From positions 3,336,001 to 3,400,000 of the forward strand of contig NZ_RHJS01000002.1 of NCBI RefSeq assembly GCF_003885045.1: a stretch of DNA of 64,000 nucleotides. Reading direction: 5' to 3'. The position numbers were made by a program, and so were the translations under genes. The stretch is from Schaedlerella arabinosiphila (lineage in GTDB: Bacteria > Bacillota > Clostridia > Lachnospirales > Lachnospiraceae). Shown in pieces: positions 17,986 through 26,379 of the stretch; the first letter of the stretch is position 1; the number at the start of each line of letters is the position of its first letter. Under the pieces are notes generated by a model. The model did no database searches, was not told where the DNA came from, and saw nothing but the letters and a program-made list of their open reading frames with translations.

Positions 17986-19470
17986 TTATATACCATCCGA
18001 ATCGTCCCTGCGACGGCCTTCCATTTTCTCCCGGATCTTCATCGCCGCCCGCTTCGCAAACACCAGGCTTTCCAGCAGGGAATTGCTTGCCAGCCGGTTG
18101 GCCCCGTGAACCCCGTTGCAGCTGGTCTCTCCCACCGCAAATAGATGCGGCATAGAGGTCCGGCTGTCCGAATCCACCCACACGCCGCCCATAAAATAAT
18201 GCTGTGCCGGAACCACCGGAATGCATTCCTTCAATACATCGTATCCCTCTTCCAGACACCTCTGATAGATATTGGGAAAATGCCGCAGGATCGTCTCTTT
18301 CTCAATATGCTCCATGGACAGGTACACAAAATCCGTCCCGTCCTTTTCCATTTGTTCCCGGATCGCGGCGGCCACCACATCCCTGGGCAGCAGTTCGTCC
18401 ACAAACCGTTCTTTCTTCTTATTATACAGCACCGCGCCTTCCCCGCGCACAGATTCCGAGATCAAGAACCGCCTCCCCGGCTTTTTCGAATACAGCGTGG
18501 TCGGATGGAACTGTACATAATCCAAATGCTCCAGCCGGATACCGTGCTTCTTTGAAATCTCAATCGCATCCCCCGTCAGATGCGGAAAATTCGTGGAATG
18601 GGCATACTGCCCGCCGATCCCGCCTGTGGCAAATATGGTATAGCCGGCGCGGATTTCCATCTGTTCCCTGCCCGCATCCTCTCCCGGAGCTTCTGCCTTC
18701 TCCCGCTCTCTGCACGCATCCTCTCCCTGCAAAATGCCGTCTTCCTCAGGATGTTCTCTCAGAGCCGCAGCTTCCGAATCCGTTTCCCCCTGCCTGCCGC
18801 TTTTTGTATGTTCCGCCAATATCCCGACACATACTCCGTTCTCCACGATAATATCCGTCATCGCGGTATACTCATACAGTGTCACATTTTCCAGCCTCTT
18901 CACCTGCTCCAGCAGCCTGCTGGTGATCTCCTTCCCGGTAATATCCTTGTGATACAGGATCCGCGGCTTCGAATGCGCCCCTTCCCTCGTATAAAGAAAC
19001 TCCTCCGAAGAAGCCCTTGTTCCGGCAATCCCTGTTCCGCCACCGGCAGACGCATCTCCGGCAGCCTCCGTCCTGCCCCCAACAGCCGCTTCCTTTCCGG
19101 CAATCCCTGTTCCGCCACCAACAGCCACTTCTTTTCCGGCAGTCTCCGTCAGCCCGTCCTTCGTCCTATGTTCAAATTCTACTCCGTATCCTACCAGCTT
19201 GTCAATAACATCCCGGGAACCGCGGATCATAAGATCCACCGACTCCCTCCGATTTTCATAATGCCCGGCCCGCATCGTATCCTCAAAAAAGCTGTCGTAA
19301 TCCTCCTCGTCCCGCAGCACAGAGATCCCTCCCTGCGCCAGAAACGAATCGCTGCTTTCCAGATCAGACTTTGTGAGCATAATGATCCTCGTATCCCGGG
19401 GCAGGTTCAAAGCGCAGAACAATCCCGCAGCGCCTGTCCCCACAATTACCACATCGGTTTCTGTTTTCAT
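17986..19470 (-). CDS. nadB: L-aspartate oxidase, short form with two insertions
   Basis: 494 aa flavoprotein producing iminoaspartate for NadA. Start 19470 has GGAGAGAGG before it. FAD motif VIVGTGAAGLFCALNL at the N-terminus, SFLAQGGIS, and C-terminal HGANRLASNSLLESL. Compared with the E. coli enzyme (from memory) it lacks the C-terminal helical domain. It also carries two extra segments: about residues 105-157, a 13-residue Gly/Ala/Glu repeat just before the capping-domain LYTREGAHS motif, and about 223-273, a Glu/Ala-rich stretch before the second glycine-rich FATGG motif. Core catalytic residues appear intact. Middle gene of the nad operon. Confidence 0.93.
   Translation of the reverse strand: MKTETDVVIVGTGAAGLFCALNLPRDTRIIMLTKSDLESSDSFLAQGGISVLRDEEDYDSFFEDTMRAGHYENRRESVDLMIRGSRDVIDKLVGYGVEFEHRTKDGLTETAGKEVAVGGGTGIAGKEAAVGGRTEAAGDASAGGGTGIAGTRASSEEFLYTREGAHSKPRILYHKDITGKEITSRLLEQVKRLENVTLYEYTAMTDIIVENGVCVGILAEHTKSGRQGETDSEAAALREHPEEDGILQGEDACREREKAEAPGEDAGREQMEIRAGYTIFATGGIGGQYAHSTNFPHLTGDAIEISKKHGIRLEHLDYVQFHPTTLYSKKPGRRFLISESVRGEGAVLYNKKKERFVDELLPRDVVAAAIREQMEKDGTDFVYLSMEHIEKETILRHFPNIYQRCLEEGYDVLKECIPVVPAQHYFMGGVWVDSDSRTSMPHLFAVGETSCNGVHGANRLASNSLLESLVFAKRAAMKIREKMEGRRRDDSDGI
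19002..19158 (-). repeat. Tandem repeat inserted in nadB
   Basis: Encodes AGKEVAVGGGTGI, AGKEAAVGGRTEA, AGDASAGGGTGI and a partial fourth unit. The 36-39 bp periodicity is visible in the DNA as repeated TTCCGGCAATCCCTGTTCC blocks. It adds about 50 residues to NadB without disturbing the frame. Confidence 0.85.
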
Positions 19471-19604
19471 AACCCTCTCTCCTATCCACTGCAACGGACA
19501 TGTCCGGCTCCGCAGGCATCCCGCGCTGTATCAATCAAATATTTCCCGCGGTTTACCTCATATTCTAAAACATACCGCGTACCGGGCGCATTCGTCCGCA
19601 AATC

Positions 19605-20510
19605 TCATTTCCCCAGTTCCAGCATCCTCTCCAGCGGTTTCTTCGACAGCTCCTGCAGCCCGGCATCCACTTCCACCTCGTTTTCCCCGGTTTTCAGCAC
19701 ATGCAGGATCTTATCCGGAGTATTCAGCTTCATATCCCGGCACACCGGCTCTGTATCTGTAAAATAAAACCGCTTTCCCGGGTTGTCCTTTTCCAGCTTC
19801 CACCGCACCCCTTTTTCCGTACAGACGATAAACTCCTCACATGCGCTTTTCGACGCATACCCGATGATCTCCGACGTGCTGCCTATGTGATCCGACTGCT
19901 CCAGCACCTTTTCTGCACATTCCGGGTGGGACAAAACGATTGCCTCCGGGTGTTCCGCTTTTGCTTTCAGAAGCTCCTGAATCTGTATTTTTTCATGAAC
20001 CGGGCAATACCCCTCATTGAACAGGAAATGCTTCTCCGGTACCTGCCTTGCCACATAGCGGGCCAGATTTCTATCCGGTATAAAGAAAATCTTCCGGTTC
20101 GGCAGGGCCCTCACGATTTTCACCGCATTTGCAGAGGTCACGCATACATCTGAGTGCTTTTTTAGTTCCGCCGTGGAATTGATATAGCATACCACCGCCA
20201 AATCCTCATACTGCTCCCGCATCCGTCGGATCATCCCGGCGTCCGCCATATGCGCCATCGGGCAGTCCGCCCCCAGATCCGGCATCAGCACCGTCTTTTC
20301 CGGATTGAGTATTTTCGCGCTTTCCCCCATAAAAGCCACTCCGCAGAATACGATCGTCTGCTCCGAAAGCCCCACGGCCACCCTGCTCAGATAAAAAGAA
20401 TCCCCCACATAGTCCGCAACCTCCTGCACCCCCGGCTCCGCATAATAATGCGCAAGGATGACTGCATCCCTTTCCTTCTTCAACGCATGAATTTCCTCTG
20501 TCACTGTCAT
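19605..20510 (-). CDS. nadA: Quinolinate synthase A
   Basis: 301-aa [4Fe-4S] enzyme condensing iminoaspartate and dihydroxyacetone phosphate to quinolinate. Typical N-terminus with AVILAHYYAEPGVQEVAD, conserved VCYINSTAELKKHSD, FIPDRNLARYVA, HPEC and a C-terminal TDTEPVCRDMK segment. Cluster-ligand cysteines are present in the VCYIN, HPEC and EPVC regions. First gene of the operon, behind the promoter at 20620-20648. Confidence 0.96.
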   Translation of the reverse strand: MTVTEEIHALKKERDAVILAHYYAEPGVQEVADYVGDSFYLSRVAVGLSEQTIVFCGVAFMGESAKILNPEKTVLMPDLGADCPMAHMADAGMIRRMREQYEDLAVVCYINSTAELKKHSDVCVTSANAVKIVRALPNRKIFFIPDRNLARYVARQVPEKHFLFNEGYCPVHEKIQIQELLKAKAEHPEAIVLSHPECAEKVLEQSDHIGSTSEIIGYASKSACEEFIVCTEKGVRWKLEKDNPGKRFYFTDTEPVCRDMKLNTPDKILHVLKTGENEVEVDAGLQELSKKPLERMLELGK

Positions 20511-20619
20511 CTTTCATTTCCTCCCATGCAAATATTCCCCCCCCACTATAGGTTAGGAACAGTTATTGTAATGAACAGATGCCGCGCAGCAATATGCACG
20601 GCACCCGCAAACAGCAACC

Positions 20620-20648
20620 ATTATAACATATGATATTACATGTGACAA
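20620..20648 (-). promoter_or_regulatory. nadA promoter with candidate NiaR site
   Basis: - strand: -35 TTGTCA (20648-20643), 17-bp spacer, perfect -10 TATAAT (20625-20620). The sequence TGTCTTGTCACA (about 20654-20641, - strand) overlaps the -35 and forms a repeated TGTC motif, a plausible NiaR operator by position. I did not verify it against a consensus. Confidence 0.75.
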
Positions 20649-20743
20649 GACAGATATGTTTACAATTTGTTTTTTTGTTAATTTTCTATCAGCAGCAAGA
20701 CAGAGACTTTTACATATAGACACGCTCAAAGAAAGCTGAAGAT

Positions 20744-20772
20744 CAAAAAAAAGCACCGTTCAGCAACGGTAC
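20744..20772 (-). terminator. Terminator after the PD-(D/E)XK-like gene
   Basis: - strand stem GTACCGTT (20772-20765)/AACGGTGC (20760-20753) with a 4-base loop, followed by eight T. It closes the two-gene AAA/nuclease-like unit. Confidence 0.9.
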
Positions 20773-20795
20773 TCCTCTTTAGCCGGCCAGCAGAA

Positions 20796-21389
20796 TCAAC
20801 TGACTATCCTGAATATTTTTTTATTATATGTATTAGAATCCACCACAGATACTTTACAATCCAGCCATTGCATTTTTCTCATAATGCTTCTCTGCAGTTC
20901 TGACATAATTGCAGACTTCGGTCTCGTAAAAGTCCCAAAATTTCCTTCTAATACCAAAATAACCAATTTCTTTTTTTCCGTCTGTGAAAAATTTTTTTCA
21001 AAAACCGCTTTTGCAATTTCAGCCAGTTGATCCAGTGACTCTTTTCTATCCCCAAAAGAAGAAACTCCGCAAAGGGCAGCAAGTGTCATTGCTACCTTCT
21101 GAGGTATTTCTATGTCAAGGCTTTCTCTTTCCCCTACTTCATGAGAAGTGTGCGCCGTATCTCTTTTTTGGTTATTAGGAGCTATTCTCCAGCGATTGTC
21201 TCCCTCATGTCCGGTGCAGTTTTTGACTTCAATAAACGCGATCGTATTTTTACTGTCTGAAATGAAATCTACGCCCTTAGACGCAGGAAATTTATTAAAT
21301 TTGTTTCTATAAAAGGGATCGTCATCAAATTTGACGGTTGTTCCGCCATCCGGAAACTCGAACTGCATACCGCTTTCTTCAACTACCAT
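20796..21389 (-). CDS. PD-(D/E)XK-like protein paired with an AAA ATPase
   Basis: 197 aa from ATG 21389, preceded by AGGGG; the open frame extends to 21443 inside the ATPase gene. No family name recognised. Residues 40-56 read VDFISDSKN...FIEVK: D41, E54 and K56 in the spacing of a PD-(D/E)XK nuclease core (D-x12-E-x-K), between predicted strands. C-terminal half has a hydrophobic LVILVLEGNFG strand. The start overlaps the end of the ATPase gene by 11 bases, so the two proteins are probably made together and act as a complex. A nuclease effector is inferred. It could instead be a non-catalytic fold member. Confidence 0.75.
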   Translation of the reverse strand: MVVEESGMQFEFPDGGTTVKFDDDPFYRNKFNKFPASKGVDFISDSKNTIAFIEVKNCTGHEGDNRWRIAPNNQKRDTAHTSHEVGERESLDIEIPQKVAMTLAALCGVSSFGDRKESLDQLAEIAKAVFEKNFSQTEKKKLVILVLEGNFGTFTRPKSAIMSELQRSIMRKMQWLDCKVSVVDSNTYNKKIFRIVS

Positions 21390-22443
21390 AAATAATCCCC
21401 TGTTCTCTGTCGTATATCGCATCAAATTCCCGCATGATTGCATTATTTTTTAAACCGGATGCCGTTTCTTTCATTTCATACATTACAGCATTTGACTCTG
21501 AATCTCGATATAGGGACATGAAACGAATATCCAGTCCATCCAGATTTAATTCCGGATAGACGGTCAGCATATTAAACTCCTGCTGAACAAAATAGTCATG
21601 CGTGGTCACAAAAATCTGAACCCCCATTTTGGCCAGTTGTACCATAGCCTGTACAATCGGATGTATCATTCCAGGATTCATATTGGTTTCCGGCTCATCC
21701 CAAAAAAGAACTGCATTTTTATTCAGGCTGCCGGATAAGATCAGATAAAGAATCATTGACAGTTTACGATATCCATCAGAAAGCAGCCCCATCTCAAATT
21801 CACCCTCGCCTTTTATTTTGAGGTAAAACTTCTTGTCCCTTTGAATGATCTGCCCCTTCATGATCTCCTCAATGCTTTTCAAAATCTCATTCTGTTCATT
21901 TGTATTTGGCCCTTTGGAAAGCGGCCTGTCCAGAAGCTTCGCCAGATCATAATACATTTCCTCAAAGTCAATATGGTATTCATCATAAAGGCTCACAAAA
22001 TGTTCCGTAGTTGAAATCATTTCCTTCGTCGGAATATAAATTGCATCAAATTTCTCGAAAGGAGACATTTGTTCAGACTTGATATCTACATGATTTTCCT
22101 GACGGTTTCCAAATCCCACCGATATTTTCTGCTTATTATCAAAAACCATCGCAAATTCCGTGCGGCTGCTTCCCTGCTTTCTTCTGACCAGTCTTCCGAC
22201 CTTCATTCCATCAGGCCGAAAAACCCCCTGTAATTTTTCAACAACTTGCTTTTCTTCTATATCTTTCGTTGTGACTCCGCGTTTTTCTATGCTCATCGGT
22301 TTTAAAAGCGAATACATCACTTTGAGCAGCGTTGTCTTTCCTGTACTGTTCTCACCGCAAATAATATTTATATTTTTTGACCATTCAATTTCTGCTTTGT
22401 CAAATAACATAAAATCATTTAAAATAAGTGTTTCTATTTTCAT
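21379..22443 (-). CDS. AAA/ABC-type ATPase (OLD/AAA_15-like)
   Basis: 354 aa. Walker A GENSTGKTTLL near residue 31, a signature-like LLSDGYRKLSMILYLIL (about 215-232), Walker B with VLFWDEPETNMNP, and a switch histidine in FVTTHDYF. This is the SMC/ABC-type arrangement of OLD and AAA_15 proteins used in defence systems such as Septu, Gabija, PARIS and Rlo. There is no TOPRIM domain; the likely effector is the small downstream protein. It has its own promoter (22502-22530) and an AGAGGTG RBS, and ends in the terminator at 20744-20772. Confidence 0.88.
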   Translation of the reverse strand: MKIETLILNDFMLFDKAEIEWSKNINIICGENSTGKTTLLKVMYSLLKPMSIEKRGVTTKDIEEKQVVEKLQGVFRPDGMKVGRLVRRKQGSSRTEFAMVFDNKQKISVGFGNRQENHVDIKSEQMSPFEKFDAIYIPTKEMISTTEHFVSLYDEYHIDFEEMYYDLAKLLDRPLSKGPNTNEQNEILKSIEEIMKGQIIQRDKKFYLKIKGEGEFEMGLLSDGYRKLSMILYLILSGSLNKNAVLFWDEPETNMNPGMIHPIVQAMVQLAKMGVQIFVTTHDYFVQQEFNMLTVYPELNLDGLDIRFMSLYRDSESNAVMYEMKETASGLKNNAIMREFDAIYDREQGIIYGS

Positions 22444-22501
22444 GAAATTTCACCTCTGCAACATGCTATTCCTATTAATATTTCCAGTAACAGGCCTTTT
22501 A

Positions 22502-22530
22502 ATCATAACATAGCTTCTTTAAAATAACAA
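22502..22530 (-). promoter_or_regulatory. Promoter of the AAA/PD-(D/E)XK pair
   Basis: - strand -35 TTGTTA (22530-22525), 17-bp spacer, -10 TATGAT (22507-22502). It is isolated from the upstream gene by the terminator at 22550-22592, so the pair is an independent transcription unit. Confidence 0.75.
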
Positions 22531-22549
22531 TTATTGATCGCCTCATATC

Positions 22550-22592
22550 AAAAAAACTGCCCGGAAAGGATTCTAACCCCCTTCCCCGGCAG
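22550..22592 (-). terminator. Terminator after the CofE-like gene
   Basis: - strand: CTGCC then GGGAAGG paired with CCTTTCC then GGCAG (22592-22557), followed by seven T. Confidence 0.9.
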
Positions 22593-22652
22593 CCTTATTC
22601 ATCTTACCTTTTTCATTCTATCTCCGTCGATGACCCTTGACCTCAGATTTCA

Positions 22653-23846
22653 TCAGCCCTGCGTATAATTATCAAAATACCCCTGCACCAGGATCACCGG
22701 CGTCCCCTTGTCTCCCGACCCGCTGGTCAGGTCACAGAGGGAACCGATCAGGTCCGTGATCCTCCGGGGAGTCGTCCCCTGGGATACCATATCTCCCACC
22801 AGGTTCTCCTTCTTCTCCTGAATCCGCCTGGAGATCGCGTCCTTAAGCTCCTTCCCCGACAGATCCTTAAAATCATTGTCCGCCAGATATTTCAGCTTCA
22901 ATTCATTGGGCGTGCCTTCCAGCCCCTTCGTATTGGCAACCGAAACACATGGGTCAGCCAGCTCCCAGATCTTGCCTACCGGGTCTTTGAACGCGCCGTC
23001 CCCATATACCATGACTTCCACATGCTTTCCTGTTTTTTCCAGAATCTGCTTCTGCACATCCTCCACCAGGCCCGTACACTCCCTGGGGAACAGCTTCACC
23101 GATTCTTCCGTGGATTTGTTCGAACCAAGCAGCCCGAAACGCTCATTGCATCCGCTGCCGTCCACCGGGCTTGTCAAAATGTCGTCCAGCCCCAGCACAA
23201 CCTCTGCGCCCGCGTTTTTCAAAATCCGCTTTGTCCTTGCCCGGGTATGTATGTCGCAGGCCAGCACATGCTTCGTATAGTTCAGGATCTCCCGCGGATT
23301 GTTGGCAAAGATCACCTCTGCCTCCGCGCCCTGCTCCCGAATCAGTTCACTGTAATAGCTCACATAATCCACACCTGTAAAACGATGCTTGTTCTCCCCG
23401 AACAGCTCCCTGTACCTTGCCACATCCAGCACGTCGCTGTACGGGTTGATGCCCGCTTCATCCACCTGATCCAGGGAAACCAGTTCATTTCCCACTTCAT
23501 CGCTGGGATAGCTCAGCATCAGCACGATCTTCTTCGCACCCCTCGCAATCCCTTTCAGACATACGGCAAACCGGTTGCGGGACAGAATCGGGAAAATTAC
23601 GCCAATGGTCTCTCCGCCCAGCTTTTCCCTTACATCCTCTGCAATCGCGTCAATGGATGCATAATTCCCCTGGGCTCTTGCCACGATGGACTCCGTTGCC
23701 GCGATGACATCCCGGTCATGAAGTGAAAAGCCTTCACTTTCCGCCGCCTCCAGCACGCTCGTCACAATGATATCTGCCAGGTTATCGCCTTCCCGGATAA
23801 TCGGACACCGGATTCCTCTTGAAACAGTACCTACTTTTCTTTCCAT
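22653..23846 (-). CDS. Coenzyme F420-0:L-glutamate ligase-like protein (CofE family)
   Basis: 397 aa from ATG 23846, which has AAGGGGAATGG before it; the longer frame to 23963 would run through the promoter. The N-terminal half resembles CofE/FbiB gamma-glutamyl ligase (GIRCPIIREGDNL, DRDVIAATESIVARAQG, LSRNRFAVCLKGIARG). The rest has VYGDGAFKDPVGKIWELADP and ends in DLTSGSGDKGTPVILVQGY. F420 is not known from this group of bacteria and no other F420 gene is in the window, so the substrate is probably different. Monocistronic, with its own promoter and terminator. Confidence 0.8.
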   Translation of the reverse strand: MERKVGTVSRGIRCPIIREGDNLADIIVTSVLEAAESEGFSLHDRDVIAATESIVARAQGNYASIDAIAEDVREKLGGETIGVIFPILSRNRFAVCLKGIARGAKKIVLMLSYPSDEVGNELVSLDQVDEAGINPYSDVLDVARYRELFGENKHRFTGVDYVSYYSELIREQGAEAEVIFANNPREILNYTKHVLACDIHTRARTKRILKNAGAEVVLGLDDILTSPVDGSGCNERFGLLGSNKSTEESVKLFPRECTGLVEDVQKQILEKTGKHVEVMVYGDGAFKDPVGKIWELADPCVSVANTKGLEGTPNELKLKYLADNDFKDLSGKELKDAISRRIQEKKENLVGDMVSQGTTPRRITDLIGSLCDLTSGSGDKGTPVILVQGYFDNYTQG

Positions 23847-23864
23847 GTTCCATTCCCCTTGTAT

Positions 23865-23893
23865 AATAAAGTGAATCATATCTGCCCAGTCAA
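23865..23893 (-). promoter_or_regulatory. Putative promoter of the CofE-like gene
   Basis: - strand -35 TTGACT (23893-23888), 17-bp spacer, -10 TTTATT (23870-23865), or TATTAT with a 19-bp spacer. It lies immediately upstream of the RBS, leaving a very short leader. Confidence 0.5.
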
Positions 23894-24074
23894 TCTGCAC
23901 CCCGTCTGCCAGCTTCGCAGCATCCGTCTGTACAGCACACACCGCTCCTGAACAGGTGCTCATGATCCTGTATCTTTACTTTATCACACCTGAAGGGATT
24001 TCACAATGCACTTTTCACAGTAAATTCGAAATCCACCCACATCTGCGGGGTCCACAGCAGCGAATCCATTTCGA

Positions 24075-24761
24075 TTATGCCAGCCGCAGCTTCCGCCTTC
24101 TGTAGCTGCCGTTCCTTTGGTATGTCACAAATTCCACATGCCGGTCCAGCCAGCCGTCCAGCCGACCGACCACCTTCCCCATGGTCAGCGCGCTGAGCAG
24201 CGTCCCGATCCCCAGACCGCTGATCCCGCCAAGGCATACGAAGGTCAGCACCGCCGTTATGGCCACGCAGATCAGGTCAAAAGAAACCTTGATCCTGGAA
24301 AATGCCGTCCCTGTAATATCCGACAGCTCCTTTGGAAATAAATCCGTAGGGATGATCGGCATTTTGCAGCGGTTGGACAGCGCGATCCCCGTGCAGATGA
24401 TCAGATAGCTGGCCAGAAAATAGCACGCCCGGAACGGAACCGCCGAAGGCAGCGCCTGCATCCATCCCTTATGCACATCCATCATAAGCCCGAACGCAAA
24501 TCCAACGCCGAAGCTCAGAAGGTACTGCGGCACAAATCTTTTTCTCAGGATCATCAGGCTGAGCACCAGCATGCTCTGAAAAATATACGTCCATGTTCCC
24601 AGGGAAAATACCGGAAGCACTTCGCTCAATGCATATGTCATACTGGAAATTGCCGAGATCCCGGTTCCCGAATACAGCATCAGAACCACGCCGAAGCTGT
24701 TCATCACAACAATGACCGGAAGCACCAGTTCCCCTCTGACCAGCGTTTTCTTTGTATCCAT
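24075..24761 (-). CDS. YczE/YitT-like integral membrane protein
   Basis: 228 aa with about five to six hydrophobic segments and a strongly basic C-terminus ending in RNGSYRRRKLRLA. Family resemblance to the YczE/YyaS/YitT (DUF6198) group: GxxLMLYSGTGISAIS near the N-terminus, a FAFGLMMDVHKGWM loop and IIPTDLFPKEL. Transport substrate unknown. It is transcribed divergently from the LysR gene at 24936, which is the likely regulator. The 174-bp intergenic region is AT-rich. Confidence 0.82.
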   Translation of the reverse strand: MDTKKTLVRGELVLPVIVVMNSFGVVLMLYSGTGISAISSMTYALSEVLPVFSLGTWTYIFQSMLVLSLMILRKRFVPQYLLSFGVGFAFGLMMDVHKGWMQALPSAVPFRACYFLASYLIICTGIALSNRCKMPIIPTDLFPKELSDITGTAFSRIKVSFDLICVAITAVLTFVCLGGISGLGIGTLLSALTMGKVVGRLDGWLDRHVEFVTYQRNGSYRRRKLRLA

Positions 24762-24935
24762 TTAAAATCCCTCCATTTTTTCATACAGGTTCCTTTCTGC
24801 AAATACTAAGTTAACACACATCCATACATAAAACAAATGAATAATTTCTATTTATCCATAGACAATATCTATATATTGATGTACAATCATTCCATCCATA
24901 TCAGATGAACCACTTATAAAGAAAGAAGGGACTCT

Positions 24936-25820
24936 ATGAACCTGTACCAGTTAAGATATTTCGCGGAACTCGCACATGAACAGCATTACACCAACGCGGC
25001 CCAGCACCTGAATATCTCTCAGCCCAGCCTGAGCCACGCCATTTCACAGCTGGAAGAAGAGCTTGGCGTACAATTATTTGAAAAAGCCGGGAGGGGAACC
25101 CGGCTGACCGAATACGGACACGAATTTCTGCAGTGCGTCACACGCTCCCTGTCCATCCTGGACAACGGCATTGAAAATATGCGCCGCTACGCAAGGGGCG
25201 AGGGCCTGATCCGCCTGGGCTTTCTCACCCAGCTCGGCGTCCAGTTCATTCCCAGGCTGGCATCCCGTTTTCTCTCCCTGAACCCGGACTGCCGGATCAA
25301 CTTTACCTTCCACGGAGACCGGACGCCGGAACTTCTGGATGGCCTGCGGCTCCGCAAATACGACCTGGTATTCTGTGTGCGCCCCATCGAATCCGACGAC
25401 CTCTCCTGCGTTCCCATCGACCGCCAGGAGCTCGTCCTGATCGTGCCGAAAGACCATCCCCTGGCCGAAAACCAATCCATCTCCCTGGAAGACACGCTGC
25501 AGTATCCCTATATCTATTTCAACAACAAAACCGGCCTGCGTTTCGTCATTGACGAGCTCTTTGAAAAAGTCGGCCGCCGCCCGGAGATCGCCTACGAAAC
25601 GGACGAGGAACAGATCATCTTCGGCCTGGTCGCCTACGGCTTCGGGATTGCCGTCACCCCCTACCGTGAAATCCTTCTCAAGCTGAATGTAAAGATCCTC
25701 CCCATCGTCCGCCCCGCATGGGAGGGCAACATCTATATGGTCACCAACAAACAGACCTACCAGACCCCCGCGGTCAAAAATTTCCGCGATTTTATACTCC
25801 GGGAGCTGTTACAGCAATGA
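24936..25820 (+). CDS. LysR-type transcriptional regulator
   Basis: 294 aa. N-terminal winged HTH (LRYFAELAHEQHYTNAAQHLNISQPSLSHAI pattern, about 4-62) and a periplasmic-binding-like effector domain (about 92-290; GLIRLGFLTQLG ... DLVFCVRP ... GFGIAVTPYREI). RBS GAAGGG upstream. Divergent from the YczE-like membrane gene, the classic LysR target arrangement. Effector unknown. Confidence 0.94.
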   Translation: MNLYQLRYFAELAHEQHYTNAAQHLNISQPSLSHAISQLEEELGVQLFEKAGRGTRLTEYGHEFLQCVTRSLSILDNGIENMRRYARGEGLIRLGFLTQLGVQFIPRLASRFLSLNPDCRINFTFHGDRTPELLDGLRLRKYDLVFCVRPIESDDLSCVPIDRQELVLIVPKDHPLAENQSISLEDTLQYPYIYFNNKTGLRFVIDELFEKVGRRPEIAYETDEEQIIFGLVAYGFGIAVTPYREILLKLNVKILPIVRPAWEGNIYMVTNKQTYQTPAVKNFRDFILRELLQQ

Positions 25821-25828
25821 TCCCCCAT

Positions 25829-25872
25829 ACTGAAAACCTGCCGCTAGCAGCTTTTCTGCATACGATGGTATA
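25829..25872. repeat. Dispersed 43-bp palindromic repeat, copy A
   Basis: TGAAAACCTGCCGCTAGCAG, then CTTTTCTGCATACGATGGTATACA. First stem: GAAAAcCTGC / GCAGcTTTTC. Second: TGCATAC / GTATACA. Lies just after the LysR stop codon. Confidence 0.8.
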
Positions 25873-25968
25873 CAAAAAGACTGCCATACCCGCAATTTTA
25901 TCTTCGGATATGACAGCCTTTTATTACAAGTCACGCCTAGTCCAAGCGCAGCCTGTAAAGTCTTATTT

Positions 25969-26328
25969 TTAATATACCACGGCCCCGAACGGCATCAATG
26001 CCAGCTTCGCCAGTTTAAAATGCTGCAGCCCAAAGGGGATTCCGATCACCGTAATGCACATCACCCCGCCGATCACCAGATGCTCCAGCGCCAGCGGCAG
26101 CCCCGAGATCAGCAGCCACACAATATTCAGCAGAAATGAACCCGCTCCGCCGCCATACTGCACATCCTTCCCAAAGGGGAAGAAACTGAGCTGCGCAAAT
26201 TTGAAGCACTGCAGCCCCACCGGAATCCCCACAATAGAGATACACCACAGACAGCCGGCCAGACACCAGCTCAATCCTGTCACCGCACCGCCAAACACAA
26301 ACCACAGCAAATTACCTAAACATCCCAT
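25969..26328 (-). CDS. YccF domain membrane protein
   Basis: 119 aa from ATG 26328, placed 7 bases after AAAGG. Two YccF repeats: GNLLWFVFGGxxxGLSWCLAGCLWCISIVGIPVGLQCFKFA and a second LLIxGLPLALEHLVIGGVMCITVIGIPFGLQHFKLA, each with the IGIPxGLQxFK signature. Four transmembrane helices expected; function unknown. It lies 51 bases behind the unknown gene 26380-26802 and probably shares its Mn2+-riboswitch-controlled transcript. Confidence 0.88.
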   Translation of the reverse strand: MGCLGNLLWFVFGGAVTGLSWCLAGCLWCISIVGIPVGLQCFKFAQLSFFPFGKDVQYGGGAGSFLLNIVWLLISGLPLALEHLVIGGVMCITVIGIPFGLQHFKLAKLALMPFGAVVY

Positions 26329-26379
26329 ATCTGTCATCCTTTCTTTCAAATCCCATTTTAAGAGTGAACATGAATCCTT

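Noticed and set aside
25829..25872. GAAAACCTGCC-GCTAGCAG as a cobalamin riboswitch B12-box
   Set aside because: Only a short resemblance; no other conserved aptamer elements and the repeat occurs away from cobalamin genes.
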